A stretch of 8,862 nt of DNA from Kiritimatiellota bacterium (GTDB taxonomy: Bacteria > Verrucomicrobiota > Kiritimatiellia > JAAZAB01). The notes under the pieces are model-generated. The model saw nothing but the letters and a program-made list of their open reading frames with translations. It was not told where the DNA came from and did not search any database. The stretch covers positions 1 through 8,862 of the forward strand of contig VSJD01000162.1 in assembly GCA_008636095.1 (NCBI GenBank), in the 5' to 3' direction. A program made the translations under genes and the position numbers. This document shows, in pieces, positions 1 through 6,629 of this stretch (the stretch's first letter is position 1; the number at the start of each line of letters is the position of its first letter).

Positions 1-1
1 G

Positions 2-46
2 GCGGCCATAAGCAGGATGGACAGAAACCTGATCAGGCGGCCATGA
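2..46 (+). CDS. possible 3' end of an upstream gene
   Basis: Frame 2 is open from the window edge to a TGA at 44-46 and would encode a 14-residue tail ending in MDRNLIRRP. The stop lies 20 nt before the ilvE start, a normal operon spacing, so this could be the end of an upstream gene. The frame of ilvE is also open to the window edge, so the choice rests only on spacing and on the good ribosome-binding site that follows. No product can be named. A 9-nt direct repeat GGCGGCCAT (1-9 and 36-44) and the palindrome CCTGATCAGG (28-37) fall in this stretch. Confidence 0.25.
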   Translation, partial: AAISRMDRNLIRRP

Positions 47-52
47 TATTAT

Positions 53-60
53 GGGGAGAA
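53..60 (+). promoter_or_regulatory. ribosome-binding site that fixes the ilvE start
   Basis: GGGGAGAA at 53-60 lies 6 nt before the ATG at 67. An in-frame ATG at 43 lies upstream of this site and would add eight residues (MILWGEHP) absent from typical family members, so 67 is preferred. Confidence 0.7.
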
Positions 61-66
61 CACCCG

Positions 67-936
67 ATGAAAATCTATTTAAACGGCAAGTTAGTGCCCG
101 AAAAAGACGCCAAGATATCCGTGTTTGACCACGGCTTGCTATATGGGGATGGCGTGTTCGAGGGGATTCGCTCTTACAATGGGCGGGTCTTCATGCTCGA
201 TGCCCATATTGACCGCCTGTACCGCTCGGCCAAGGCCATTGCGCTCGAAATTCCCATGCGCAAGCAGGATATGAGCGCCGCCGTGGTCAAAACCTGCAAG
301 GCCAATAATACCATGAATGGCTATGTGCGCCTGGTGGTGACGCGCGGGGTGGGTACGCTGGGGCTCAATCCCTATACCTGCAAGAAGGGGCAAGTGATCA
401 TCATCGCCGCCAAGATCCAGCTCTATCCGCAGGAACTGTACGCGCATGGCCTGCAGGTGGTGACCTCGGGGACGCTCCGGAACCATACGGAATCCCTGAG
501 CCCTTGCGTCAAGAGCCTGAATTACTTGAACAACATCATGGCCAAGATCGAGGCCATCAATGCCGGCGTGGAAGAGGTTGTCATGCTCAATCCGCAGGGC
601 TTCGTGGCCGAGGCGTCCGGCGACAACATATTCATCATCAAGGGCAACCAGTTGGTGACGCCGCCCATCAGTTGCGGCGCCCTCGAAGGGGTTACCCGCG
701 ATGTCGTCATGGAGCTGGCCCGTCAGGACGGCCTGGACGTGCGCGAGTGCGTGCTGACCCGCTACGATCTGTATAACGCGGATGAAATGTTCCTGACCGG
801 GACGGCCGCGGAAATAATCAGTGTGATCGAAATGGACCGGCGCACGATCGGAAGCGGCAAGCCCGGCGCGAAGACGCTGGCGCTGACCACGCAGTTTCGC
901 GCGTTCGCCGCCCGGAACGGCACGCCAATCGTCTGA
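67..936 (+). CDS. ilvE: branched-chain amino acid aminotransferase (class IV, PLP)
   Basis: This is a 289-residue class IV PLP-dependent aminotransferase, most likely the cytosolic enzyme that interconverts leucine, isoleucine and valine with their 2-oxo acids using glutamate. The N-terminal region has the family motif FDHGLLYGDGVFEGIR (about residues 20-35). The Schiff-base lysine is K149 in VKSLNYLNN. The PLP-anchoring glutamate is E182 in FVAEASGDNIF. ALEGVTRD and FLTGTAAEI follow in the usual order. The length matches short bacterial and archaeal IlvE proteins. The TGTAAEI and RGVGTLGLNP motifs favour IlvE over D-amino-acid aminotransferase or aminodeoxychorismate lyase (PabC), but class IV specificity is hard to read from sequence. 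It precedes mcsA by 165 nt of repeat-rich DNA. No other isoleucine/valine gene is visible. Confidence 0.88.
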   Translation: MKIYLNGKLVPEKDAKISVFDHGLLYGDGVFEGIRSYNGRVFMLDAHIDRLYRSAKAIALEIPMRKQDMSAAVVKTCKANNTMNGYVRLVVTRGVGTLGLNPYTCKKGQVIIIAAKIQLYPQELYAHGLQVVTSGTLRNHTESLSPCVKSLNYLNNIMAKIEAINAGVEEVVMLNPQGFVAEASGDNIFIIKGNQLVTPPISCGALEGVTRDVVMELARQDGLDVRECVLTRYDLYNADEMFLTGTAAEIISVIEMDRRTIGSGKPGAKTLALTTQFRAFAARNGTPIV

Positions 937-944
937 GGCCGGAA

Positions 945-1084
945 ATCAGAGGTCAGAGATCAGCGGTCAGACGGAAGAAGCCGGAGGACGGACCGAATGA
1001 AGAACTAAGAACGAAGAACCAGGCACAAAGAATTATTTGCCAGTTTCTTTATTCTGACCTCTGACTTCTGACCTCTGACCTCTG
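945..1084. repeat. inverted array of GTCAGA-type words between ilvE and mcsA
   Basis: The gap is almost wholly made of short imperfect words. The left arm, 945-972, repeats ATCAGAGGTCAGAGATCAG-like units on the + strand. The right arm, 1053-1084, carries the complement (TCTGACCTCTGACTTCTGAC and on), including a perfect 12-nt pairing of CAGAGGTCAGAG. Between them lie GACGGAAGAAGCCGGAGGACGG and the GAAGAAC/GAACGAAGAACC words (995-1020). The arms could fold in RNA or DNA as a long imperfect hairpin of about 140 nt. There is no U-run typical of an intrinsic terminator. No convincing promoter or CIRCE/CtsR operator was seen. Confidence 0.75.
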
Positions 1085-1101
1085 TTTCTTGAGGAAGCGT
1101 C

Positions 1102-1635
1102 ATGATGTGTGAAACATGCGGCAAGAAGATGGCGACTGTGCATTGGACGGAGATGGTGAACGACGCCGTCAAAAAAATGCATCTCTGCGAGGCCTGTGCC
1201 TCCGCCAAGGGGCTGGATGTCAATAATCCGGCGGCCTTCTCAGACGTTATGCTCGGACTGGGGGCGCAGAAGGAACCCGCGGCGAAAGAACGGGATGTGG
1301 CCTGTGCGCTCTGCCACATGCGGATCGCGGACTTCAAGAAAACATCGCGTTTGGGATGCCAGGCCTGTTACGAAACGTTTGCCGACGAATTAAAGCCCCT
1401 GCTGGAGGCCATGCACAAGGGTAACCAGCATGTGGGTAAAGTTCCGGCGCATAAAGAGGCCAAAGGAGCGGCCAAAGCCGGCCTGCTCCCGTCCCTGGCC
1501 GGCTTGCGCCAGAAATTGGAGGCGGCTATTGCCGCCGAACAATATGAAGAGGCGGCCAGCCTGCGTGACCAGATTCGGCAGGTCGTTGAAAAAGCCCCCG
1601 CCGCGCGTCCTCGGCCCGCTAAGGAAAAAGAATGA
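1102..1635 (+). CDS. mcsA: McsA-like zinc-finger/UVR protein, activator of McsB
   Basis: This 177-residue protein has the McsA architecture. Four CxxC pairs (C3/C6, C29/C32, C68/C71, C86/C89) should bind two zinc ions. A basic, alanine-rich linker follows. A UVR coiled-coil motif lies near residues 132-165 (LRQKLEAAIAAEQYEEAASL, then RDQI). In Firmicutes McsA binds and activates the arginine kinase McsB and links it to ClpC. The same role is inferred here because mcsB begins 4 nt before the mcsA stop. GAGGAAG at 1091-1097 is the ribosome-binding site. It serves ATG 1102 with tight spacing or ATG 1105 with more usual spacing, so the first Met may be absent. The ClpC M-domain has a related motif, [12 protein letters not shown]. 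Confidence 0.88.
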   Translation: MMCETCGKKMATVHWTEMVNDAVKKMHLCEACASAKGLDVNNPAAFSDVMLGLGAQKEPAAKERDVACALCHMRIADFKKTSRLGCQACYETFADELKPLLEAMHKGNQHVGKVPAHKEAKGAAKAGLLPSLAGLRQKLEAAIAAEQYEEAASLRDQIRQVVEKAPAARPRPAKEKE

Positions 1636-2699
1636 AAGTTGTGGATGAATTACTCAAGAACCCCAGTGCCTGGCTGAAGGTCGGCGCCCCCCCGGGCGTC
1701 ATGGTCAGCAGTCGGGTGCGGCTGGCCCGCAACCTGGAAGGCGTTGCCTTCCCGGGCTGGGCCGGCGAGGAGGAGTCCCTGAGTCTATGGCAGTCCCTGC
1801 GGCCGATCCTAGAAGCCCTGCCGGGTTGCGCGGCGCCGGTTGCGCTGGAAATGGAAGGCCTGAGCCGGGTGGACAAGGAAATTCTCATCGAACGCCATCT
1901 CATCAGCCGCGACCTGGCGGAGAAGGGACGGGGTAGTGGACTGGTGTTCAAAGCCGATGAGACCGTGGTCATCATGGTCAACGAGGAGGACCACATCCGT
2001 ATGCAGGCCATGTCGCCCGGATTGAGCTTGCGCGGGTTGTGGCGTACGATTGACGGCATTGATACCGACCTGGAGCGGCAGGTACGCTACGCGTTTTCAC
2101 CGCGGCTGGGGTACCTGACGGCCTGTCCGACCAACGTCGGTACCGGCATGCGTGCGAGCGTTATGTTGCACCTACCGGGCCTGGTGTTGATGAACGAGAT
2201 CAACCCGATTATCAAGGGGGTCAACAAGATCGGCCTGGCTGTGCGCGGGTTGTGGGGCGAAGGCACGGATGCGGCGGGAAACATGTTCCAGATTTCCAAC
2301 CAGACCACGCTCGGCGAAACCGAAGATACCATTATCAGCCGGCTGGAACAGATTGTCCTGGAAATCGAGGAGCACGAGAAGCATGCCAAGGAGCGGCTAC
2401 TCCAGCAAAAAGAAATTTCGCTGAGGGATCACGTGGGGCGGGCTCGCGGAATTTTAACCCATGCCTGCCTGCTGAACTCCAAGGAGACCCTGGATATGCT
2501 TTCCGCCCTGCGATTGGGAATTGAACTGGGCCTGTTGCGGGAATGGTCCGCGTCCATGATTGACGAGCTGTTCCTGTTGATTCAGCCGGGCCACCTGCAG
2601 AAGGTGGAAGGCAAAATCATTGGCGCCGAGAAACGCGACCTGGCCCGTGCCCGGTTGATTCGCACACGGTTAACCGCGAAGCCGGCCTGCCCACCGTAG
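1632..2699 (+). CDS. mcsB: protein-arginine kinase McsB
   Basis: A 355-residue member of the ATP:guanido phosphotransferase fold, it phosphorylates arginines on proteins and so tags them for ClpCP. Visible motifs are SSRVRLARNL near the N-terminus, NEEDH at 117-121 (catalytic acid region), the catalytic cysteine C165 in CPTNVGTGMRAS, and RGLWGEGTDAAGNMFQISNQ. The RDxxRA allosteric phospho-arginine motif of McsB is present as RDLARA at 335-340, which argues for a true protein kinase rather than a free-arginine or creatine kinase. Length is close to the roughly 363 residues of Bacillus McsB. It is translationally coupled to mcsA through the overlap ATGA at 1632-1635. Its last residues (KPACPP) and its TAG stop lie inside a GC-rich repeat unit (2681-2720), so the natural C-terminus was probably rewritten by repeat insertion. 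Confidence 0.93.
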   Translation: MKVVDELLKNPSAWLKVGAPPGVMVSSRVRLARNLEGVAFPGWAGEEESLSLWQSLRPILEALPGCAAPVALEMEGLSRVDKEILIERHLISRDLAEKGRGSGLVFKADETVVIMVNEEDHIRMQAMSPGLSLRGLWRTIDGIDTDLERQVRYAFSPRLGYLTACPTNVGTGMRASVMLHLPGLVLMNEINPIIKGVNKIGLAVRGLWGEGTDAAGNMFQISNQTTLGETEDTIISRLEQIVLEIEEHEKHAKERLLQQKEISLRDHVGRARGILTHACLLNSKETLDMLSALRLGIELGLLREWSASMIDELFLLIQPGHLQKVEGKIIGAEKRDLARARLIRTRLTAKPACPP

Positions 2700-2720
2700 C
2701 CCCTGGGGCGAAGGCGGGAC
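2681..2720 (+). repeat. GC-rich palindromic repeat unit overlapping the mcsB stop
   Basis: GCCGGCCTGCCCACCGTAGC followed by CCCTGGGGCGAAGGCGGGAC matches the - strand copy at 8349-8394, which begins GCCGGCCTGCCCGCCG and continues TAGCTTTAGCGAAGG after an extra ACTTGTCCGCCG. Both copies are followed downstream by GATGACAGAC. The TAG inside the unit is the mcsB stop codon. Confidence 0.65.
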
Positions 2721-2726
2721 GACGGA

Positions 2727-2765
2727 CCAGGCTTTGCCCAAGGGCTACGCCCTGGCGCGCGCCAG
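2727..2765. repeat. GC-rich hairpins and a 14-bp perfect palindrome after mcsB
   Basis: CCAGG (2727-2731) can pair with CCTGG (2751-2755), enclosing the small hairpin GGGC-TAC-GCCC (2742-2752). The overlapping CTGGCGCGCGCCAG at 2752-2765 is a perfect 14-bp palindrome. Several mutually exclusive folds are possible in the mcsB-clpC spacer. Such structure could slow RNA decay or partly stop transcription, but nothing here proves a function. Confidence 0.5.
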
Positions 2766-2801
2766 ATGACAGACAACGGACGACGGAACATCTGATTTTT
2801 T
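2763..2801 (+). terminator. weak terminator-like hairpin with T-run between mcsB and clpC
   Basis: CAGATG (2763-2768) and CATCTG (2789-2794) form a 6-bp stem with a 20-nt loop, followed by A and six T residues (2796-2801). The stem is short and the loop long, so this is at best a leaky attenuator. It may arise only from the surrounding repeat words (GATGACAGAC at 2765-2774). Confidence 0.25.
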
Positions 2802-2822
2802 CTGCCACATTCTGCATTTTGG
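2800..2822 (-). repeat. AATGCAGAA word copy before clpC
   Basis: Read on the - strand this is CCAAAATGCAGAATGTGGCA. It shares AAAATGCAGAA with the + strand array after the acyltransferase gene (6305-6337) and AATGCAGAA with the - strand words before that gene (5388-5413). Confidence 0.6.
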
Positions 2823-2830
2823 AAAAGGGG
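2823..2830 (+). promoter_or_regulatory. ribosome-binding site that fixes the clpC start
   Basis: AAAAGGGG lies 6 nt before ATG 2837. An in-frame TTG at 2819 lies inside the repeat and before this site, so it is not the start. The protein then begins [10 protein letters not shown], as expected for a ClpC N-domain. Confidence 0.65.
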
Positions 2831-2836
2831 ACCATC

Positions 2837-5377
2837 ATGAATGAATTTACGCCGCGCGCCCAACAGGTGATCCAGTTGGCGCGCAAGGAAGCGGAGCGGT
2901 TCAATCACCCGTATATCGGCACAGAGCATCTCCTGCTCAGCCTGATTGCGCTGGGGGAGGGTGTGGCTGTTTCGGTGCTCGAAAAAATGGGGGTGGACCT
3001 GGATATCCTGCGGATAGAGGTTGAGAAAGCGGTCGGCCAGGGGCCGGAAACCCAGACGATCGGTGCCCTGCCCATGACGCCGCGGGCCAAGAAAGTGCTG
3101 GCCCTGGCGAAGGTCGAAGCCCAGGCGCTCAACCACGGCTACGTCGGCACGGAACACATCCTGCTGGGCCTCCTGCGCGAAGAGGAAGGCGTCGCCGCGC
3201 GCGTGCTGAAAAACCTGAACGTGGATATCGAACGCGCGCGGATCGAGGTGCTGAAGGAGTTGGACCCCAATTTCGATCCGGGGCCAGAGGCCGCAATGGC
3301 GGCTCAGCCAGCAGCGGCCGGTGCCGCACCCGGCGCCAAGCCCCAGGCGGTCAAGACCCCGGCCTTGAACGCGTTTGGCCGGAACCTGACAGAGTTGGCC
3401 CGCCTGGGGAAGTTGGACCCGGTGATCGGGCGTTCCGAGGAAACGAAACGCGTTATCCAGATTCTCTGCCGGCGCACGAAAAATAATCCCGTCCTACTGG
3501 GCGAAGCGGGGGTCGGCAAAACCGCCATCGTTGAGGGTTTGGCCCAGATGATTATCAGCGGCGAGGTGCCCGAACTGCTGGTCGGCAAGGAGGTCGTCGT
3601 GCTCGACATGGCGCTCATGGTGGCGGGCACCAAGTACCGCGGCCAGTTTGAGGAACGGATCAAGGCGGTGATGGATGAAATGCGCCGCGCGAAAAACGTC
3701 ATCCTCTTTATGGACGAACTGCACACCATTGTGGGTGCGGGCGCCGCTGAAGGCGCCATGGACGCATCCAACATTATCAAGCCGGCGCTGTCCCGCGGCG
3801 AACTGCAGTGCATCGGCGCCACGACCCTGAGCGAGTATCGCAAATCCATCGAAAAGGACTCCGCCCTGGAGCGGCGCTTCCAGACGATCATCGTGGACGA
3901 GCCCACCGTGGAGGAAACCATCCAGATTCTCAAGGGCCTGCGGCCGCGCTACGAAGCGCACCACAAGGTCCAATTCACCGATGCCGCCCTGGAAGCCGCC
4001 GCCCGGCTCGCCGACCGCTACATTACCGGCCGCTTCCTGCCGGACAAGGCCATTGACGTGCTCGACGAGGCCGGCGCCAAGGTCCACATCGCGCTGATGA
4101 CCCGCCCGCCGAAGCTGAAAAAAACAGATAATAAAATTACCGAGCTCAAACAGCATAAGGAAGAAGCCATCCGCACCCAGAAGTTCGAGGAAGCCGCCAA
4201 GTGGCGCGACCAGGAGCGTGTGGAACGGGAAAAATTCGACAAGGCCATCGCCAAATGGCGCAAGGGCCAGGACAAGAAAGTCATGGCCCTGAAAGAACCC
4301 GAGATCATGGCCGTCATCTCGCGCTGGACCGGCGTACCGCTGGTGCGACTGGACGAGAGCGAAACCAACCGCCTCCTGAATATGGAAAAGGAATTGACCA
4401 AATCCATCATCGGCCAGGCCGAAGCGGTGGCCGCCATTTCACGGGCCCTGCGGCGCTCGCGCGCCGATCTGAAGGATCCCCGGCGGCCGATCGGCTCATT
4501 CATTTTGCTTGGTCCCACGGGCGTGGGCAAGACCCTGCTGGCTAAAGTGTTGGCCGAATACATGTTCAACGATCGCGACGCCCTGATCCAGCTCGATATG
4601 TCCGAATACATGGACAAGTTCATGGTATCCCGCATGGTCGGGTCGCCGCCCGGCTACATCGGGCATGAGGAGGGTGGGCAGTTAACCGAAAAAGTCCGGC
4701 GCAAGCCGTATGCCGTGGTCCTGTTCGATGAAATCGAAAAGGCCCACCCGGATGTCATGGATATCCTGCTCCAGATCCTGGAGGAGGGCATGCTGACCGA
4801 TAGTTTGGGCCGGCGCGTGAGTTTTCGGAACACGATTATCATCATGACGTCCAACTTGGGCTCAAAATTTGCCAAGGGTACGGGCGGCCTGGGCTTCACG
4901 AGCGGCGCGGCCGCCGCCCATGTAGAGGGGCTGAAGACCCAGATGTTGGACGAAGCCAAGCGCGTATTCAAGCCGGAGCTCTTCAATCGCATGGACGATG
5001 TAATCGTGTTCCGGCCGTTGAGCCGTGACGATGTGGGGTTGATCCTGGAGCTGGAACTGGCCCAGGTCCGCGCGCGCATGGCGGCGAAGCATATCGAAAT
5101 CCAATTGAGTCCGGAAGCGAAAGCCTTCCTGATTGAAAAGGGGTTTGATGAAGTCTACGGGGCGCGGCCTCTGCGCCGGGCGATCGAAAAATTTGTGCAG
5201 GACCCGCTGGCCGAGGACATCCTGTCCGGCCGCCTGGGCGCCGCGCAGAGCGTCGAAGTCCGGCGCGCGGGTGACAAACTGGTCTTTGTTCCCAAGGAAA
5301 AGTCAGATGTCAGCGATCAGAGGTCAGAGGTCAGTAATAAGCAAGAAGCAATCCTGCCTATGCCCAATGTCGGATGA
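2837..5377 (+). CDS. clpC: ATP-dependent unfoldase ClpC (Hsp100/AAA+)
   Basis: An 846-residue class I Hsp100 that unfolds substrates and threads them into ClpP. The N-domain has two Clp repeats ([12 protein letters not shown] and [12 protein letters not shown], both with HxYxGTEHxLL) and an Ala/Pro-rich linker. D1 has Walker A GEAGVGKT (222-229), pore loop KYRG, and Walker B FMDEL (D293, E294). The M-domain coiled coil contains a UVR motif (about 433-482), the site used by McsA-type adaptors in Bacillus. D2 has Walker A GPTGVGKT (559-566), GSPPGYIG, and Walker [10 protein letters not shown] (D631, E632). LGF at 685-687 fits the ClpP-binding loop. All key residues are intact. The last 24 residues (823-846, starting [11 protein letters not shown]) are a direct translation of GTCAGA-type repeat DNA, so the ancestral end was probably near residue 822. 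No ctsR or clpP is nearby. Confidence 0.96.
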   Translation: MNEFTPRAQQVIQLARKEAERFNHPYIGTEHLLLSLIALGEGVAVSVLEKMGVDLDILRIEVEKAVGQGPETQTIGALPMTPRAKKVLALAKVEAQALNHGYVGTEHILLGLLREEEGVAARVLKNLNVDIERARIEVLKELDPNFDPGPEAAMAAQPAAAGAAPGAKPQAVKTPALNAFGRNLTELARLGKLDPVIGRSEETKRVIQILCRRTKNNPVLLGEAGVGKTAIVEGLAQMIISGEVPELLVGKEVVVLDMALMVAGTKYRGQFEERIKAVMDEMRRAKNVILFMDELHTIVGAGAAEGAMDASNIIKPALSRGELQCIGATTLSEYRKSIEKDSALERRFQTIIVDEPTVEETIQILKGLRPRYEAHHKVQFTDAALEAAARLADRYITGRFLPDKAIDVLDEAGAKVHIALMTRPPKLKKTDNKITELKQHKEEAIRTQKFEEAAKWRDQERVEREKFDKAIAKWRKGQDKKVMALKEPEIMAVISRWTGVPLVRLDESETNRLLNMEKELTKSIIGQAEAVAAISRALRRSRADLKDPRRPIGSFILLGPTGVGKTLLAKVLAEYMFNDRDALIQLDMSEYMDKFMVSRMVGSPPGYIGHEEGGQLTEKVRRKPYAVVLFDEIEKAHPDVMDILLQILEEGMLTDSLGRRVSFRNTIIIMTSNLGSKFAKGTGGLGFTSGAAAAHVEGLKTQMLDEAKRVFKPELFNRMDDVIVFRPLSRDDVGLILELELAQVRARMAAKHIEIQLSPEAKAFLIEKGFDEVYGARPLRRAIEKFVQDPLAEDILSGRLGAAQSVEVRRAGDKLVFVPKEKSDVSDQRSEVSNKQEAILPMPNVG
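5301..5334 (+). repeat. GTCAGA-type word array inside the clpC 3' end
   Basis: Five imperfect units of GTCAG/ATCAG spaced by 6-9 nt run through the clpC reading frame. TCAGCGATCAG (5310-5320) has an exact 11-nt inverted partner, CTGATCGCTGA, at 5419-5429 before the acyltransferase gene. The family is the same as at 945-972. Confidence 0.75.
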
Positions 5378-5437
5378 CGGACGACAGTTTCTGTATTCTA
5401 CGTTCTGCATTTCTCTGGCTGATCGCTGATCTCTGGA
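5363..5437. repeat. repeat words filling the clpC-acyltransferase gap
   Basis: GGATGACGGACGACAG (from the clpC stop onward) belongs to the GATGACRGAC word family. TTCTGTATTCTACGTTCTGC (from about 5389) is the complement of the AATGCAGAA family. CTGATCGCTGATCTCTG (5419-5435) is the complement of CAGAGATCAGCGATCAG, which matches 16 of 17 bases of 954-970 in the ilvE-mcsA gap. Only a few bases of the 66-nt gap are free of these words. Confidence 0.65.
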
Positions 5438-5443
5438 TTTACT

Positions 5444-6319
5444 ATGATTGCCATCATCCGTTCCCTATCATGGTTAAGCACATGCCTGCCGCAGTCCCAA
5501 GTTCAGCGCGTGGGACGCGCCCTGGGGTGGTTGCTGGGCTCCGGCCTGCGCTTTCGGCGCAGTGAAGTGCAAGCCGCTCTTCAGCGTTGTTTCCCCGAAA
5601 AAACGCCGGCGGACGTGCGCGTCGTGGCCGATGGCATGTACCGGCACTTGGGCATTTTTCTGATCGAAAGTCTGCGCACTGGCCACATGGACTTGGCTAC
5701 CCTGGCCGAGGAAGTTGATTTTTCCGGCTTTGAGAAGGGCATGCAGATCCTGAGCCAGGGCCGCGGGCTCATCGTGCTGACGGCGCATGTCGGCAATTTT
5801 GAACTGCTCGCCATGATGGCGGCGCTCAAGGGTGCGCCGCTGACGGTGATTACGAAGGCGCTGAAGCCCAAGTGGCTTAACGACTGGTGGATCGAGACTC
5901 GCGGAAAATTCGGCGTCAAGATGTTGCCGGCGCGCGATTCGTACCGCTATTGCCGCGAGGCGTTAAAGGCCAACGGGATCCTGGGCTTTATCCTGGATCA
6001 GAACATGAAGCGCAATCGCGGCGTTTTCGTGGATTATTTTGGCCGGCCGGCCTGTACCTCGCCCGGACTGGCATTACTGAGCGCGCAAACCGGCGCCCCG
6101 GTTTTGCCGGTTTTTATGCTCCGCGAACCCGATGGCCGGCATCGGGTCCACGTCTGTGATCCCCTGCCGCCGCCGGCGTGCGCGGACAAAGAGGCCATTC
6201 GCCAGGCTACCCAGGCCTACACGGCCATCATTGAGCGATTTGTCCGGGAGCACCCTGACCAGTGGATCTGGCTGCATCGGCGCTGGCGCACACAACCGCT
6301 GGAAGCAAATGCAGAATGA
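5444..6319 (+). CDS. lipid A biosynthesis acyltransferase (LpxL/LpxM family)
   Basis: A 291-residue member of the HtrB/MsbB (LpxL/LpxM) family, inner-membrane enzymes that add a secondary acyl chain to Kdo-lipid A or its precursor. The catalytic HX4E motif is H115-VGNF-E120 in TAHVGNFEL. Other family signatures are GFILDQN, FGRPACTSPGLALLSAQTGA, PVLPVFMLREPDGRH and, near the C-terminus, HPDQWIWLHRRWRT. A moderately hydrophobic N-terminal stretch could anchor it to the membrane. Whether it is LpxL-like or LpxM-like cannot be told. ATG 5444 has only a poor ribosome-binding site (GGA at 5435-5437 in repeat DNA), so translation may depend on coupling or be weak. The final residues EANAE and the TGA are encoded by an AATGCAGAATGA repeat word. 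It starts 66 nt after clpC and may be cotranscribed with it. Confidence 0.9.
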   Translation: MIAIIRSLSWLSTCLPQSQVQRVGRALGWLLGSGLRFRRSEVQAALQRCFPEKTPADVRVVADGMYRHLGIFLIESLRTGHMDLATLAEEVDFSGFEKGMQILSQGRGLIVLTAHVGNFELLAMMAALKGAPLTVITKALKPKWLNDWWIETRGKFGVKMLPARDSYRYCREALKANGILGFILDQNMKRNRGVFVDYFGRPACTSPGLALLSAQTGAPVLPVFMLREPDGRHRVHVCDPLPPPACADKEAIRQATQAYTAIIERFVREHPDQWIWLHRRWRTQPLEANAE

Positions 6320-6358
6320 AGAATGCAAAATGCAGAAGGTGGAAGGTGGAAGGTAGAA
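6305..6358 (+). repeat. AATGCAGAA word array plus three GGTGGAA tandem units
   Basis: Positions 6305-6337 hold four imperfect copies of AATGCAGAA/AATGAAGAA, beginning inside the acyltransferase gene and providing its stop. They are followed by tandem 7-mers GGTGGAA (6338-6344), GGTGGAA (6345-6351) and GGTAGAA (6352-6358). TTTGAACC ATTGAACC (6383-6398) is a further two-unit word repeat in the same gap. Confidence 0.7.
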
Positions 6359-6404
6359 AAATTCCGTAACGCGCGAGCCACCTTTGAACCATTGAACCAT
6401 GCCG

Positions 6405-6418
6405 AAATACGTGTATTT
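6405..6418. promoter_or_regulatory. 14-bp palindrome AAATAC-GT-GTATTT
   Basis: AAATAC (6405-6410) and GTATTT (6413-6418) are perfect inverted arms around a 2-nt spacer, the size of a small repressor operator. It abuts the left target duplication of the inserted element. Before insertion it would have lain about 25 nt upstream of the candidate -35 at 6711. Operator function is a guess. Confidence 0.25.
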
Positions 6419-6530
6419 TTTAATGGTAATGCGTCAGTTATTTTTTGGGGCATAATACGGTTGCCTATAGCGAGGCGTGTCCGCCGTCAGTGAGACTTGT
6501 CCGCCAAAGGCGAGATTCCTCGCTTAAGCT

Positions 6531-6563
6531 CCCGCCGTTGCCAAGAGGCTATGGCGGGCAGGC
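6531..6563 (-). repeat. 33-nt GC-rich palindromic unit, copy inside first MITE palindrome
   Basis: Read on the - strand it begins GCCTGCCCGCCATAGC and ends AACGGCGGG. It interrupts a palindrome that would otherwise read GATTCCTCGCTTAAGCTCGG then AATGAC. It is homologous to the opposite-strand copy at 6597-6629. Confidence 0.65.
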
Positions 6564-6596
6564 GGAATGACCGTTTCTGCGTGTCATGTCGAGCGA

Positions 6597-6629
6597 CTTG
6601 TCCGCCATAGCTCCTTGAGCGACGGCGGA
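6597..6629 (+). repeat. 33-nt GC-rich palindromic unit, copy inside second MITE palindrome
   Basis: It begins CTTGTCCGCCATAGC and ends GACGGCGGA. The flanks join as GTCATGTCGAGCGA|AGTCGA followed by GACATC, an imperfect palindrome split by this unit. It has the same 33-nt length as the copy at 6531-6563. Shorter TGTCCGCC fragments lie at 6478-6485 and 6498-6505. Confidence 0.65.

Noticed and set aside
43..66. ATG at 43 as the ilvE start
   Set aside because: It lies before a strong ribosome-binding site (53-60) and adds eight residues not expected in the family; ATG 67 fits better.
504..776. A + strand open frame within ilvE
   Set aside because: Out of frame with the conserved aminotransferase, Arg/Gln/Gly-rich, no domain.
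945..1084. The GTCAGA array as a CRISPR
   Set aside because: Units are 6-10 nt, degenerate and inverted, with no constant-length spacers and no cas genes.
937..1101. A CIRCE or CtsR operator upstream of mcsA
   Set aside because: No TTAGCACTC/GAGTGCTAA pair and no CtsR-type heptad repeat was found; the gap is filled by GTCAGA and GAAGAAC words.
2819..2836. TTG at 2819 as the clpC start
   Set aside because: It falls inside repeat DNA and ahead of the ribosome-binding site; [10 protein letters not shown] from 2837 is the usual ClpC beginning.
3304..4635. Long open frames on the - strand opposite clpC (for example 3304-3933, 3494-4156, 4018-4635)
   Set aside because: They are antisense to an intact, motif-complete clpC and have translations typical of GC-rich antisense frames, with no recognisable domains.
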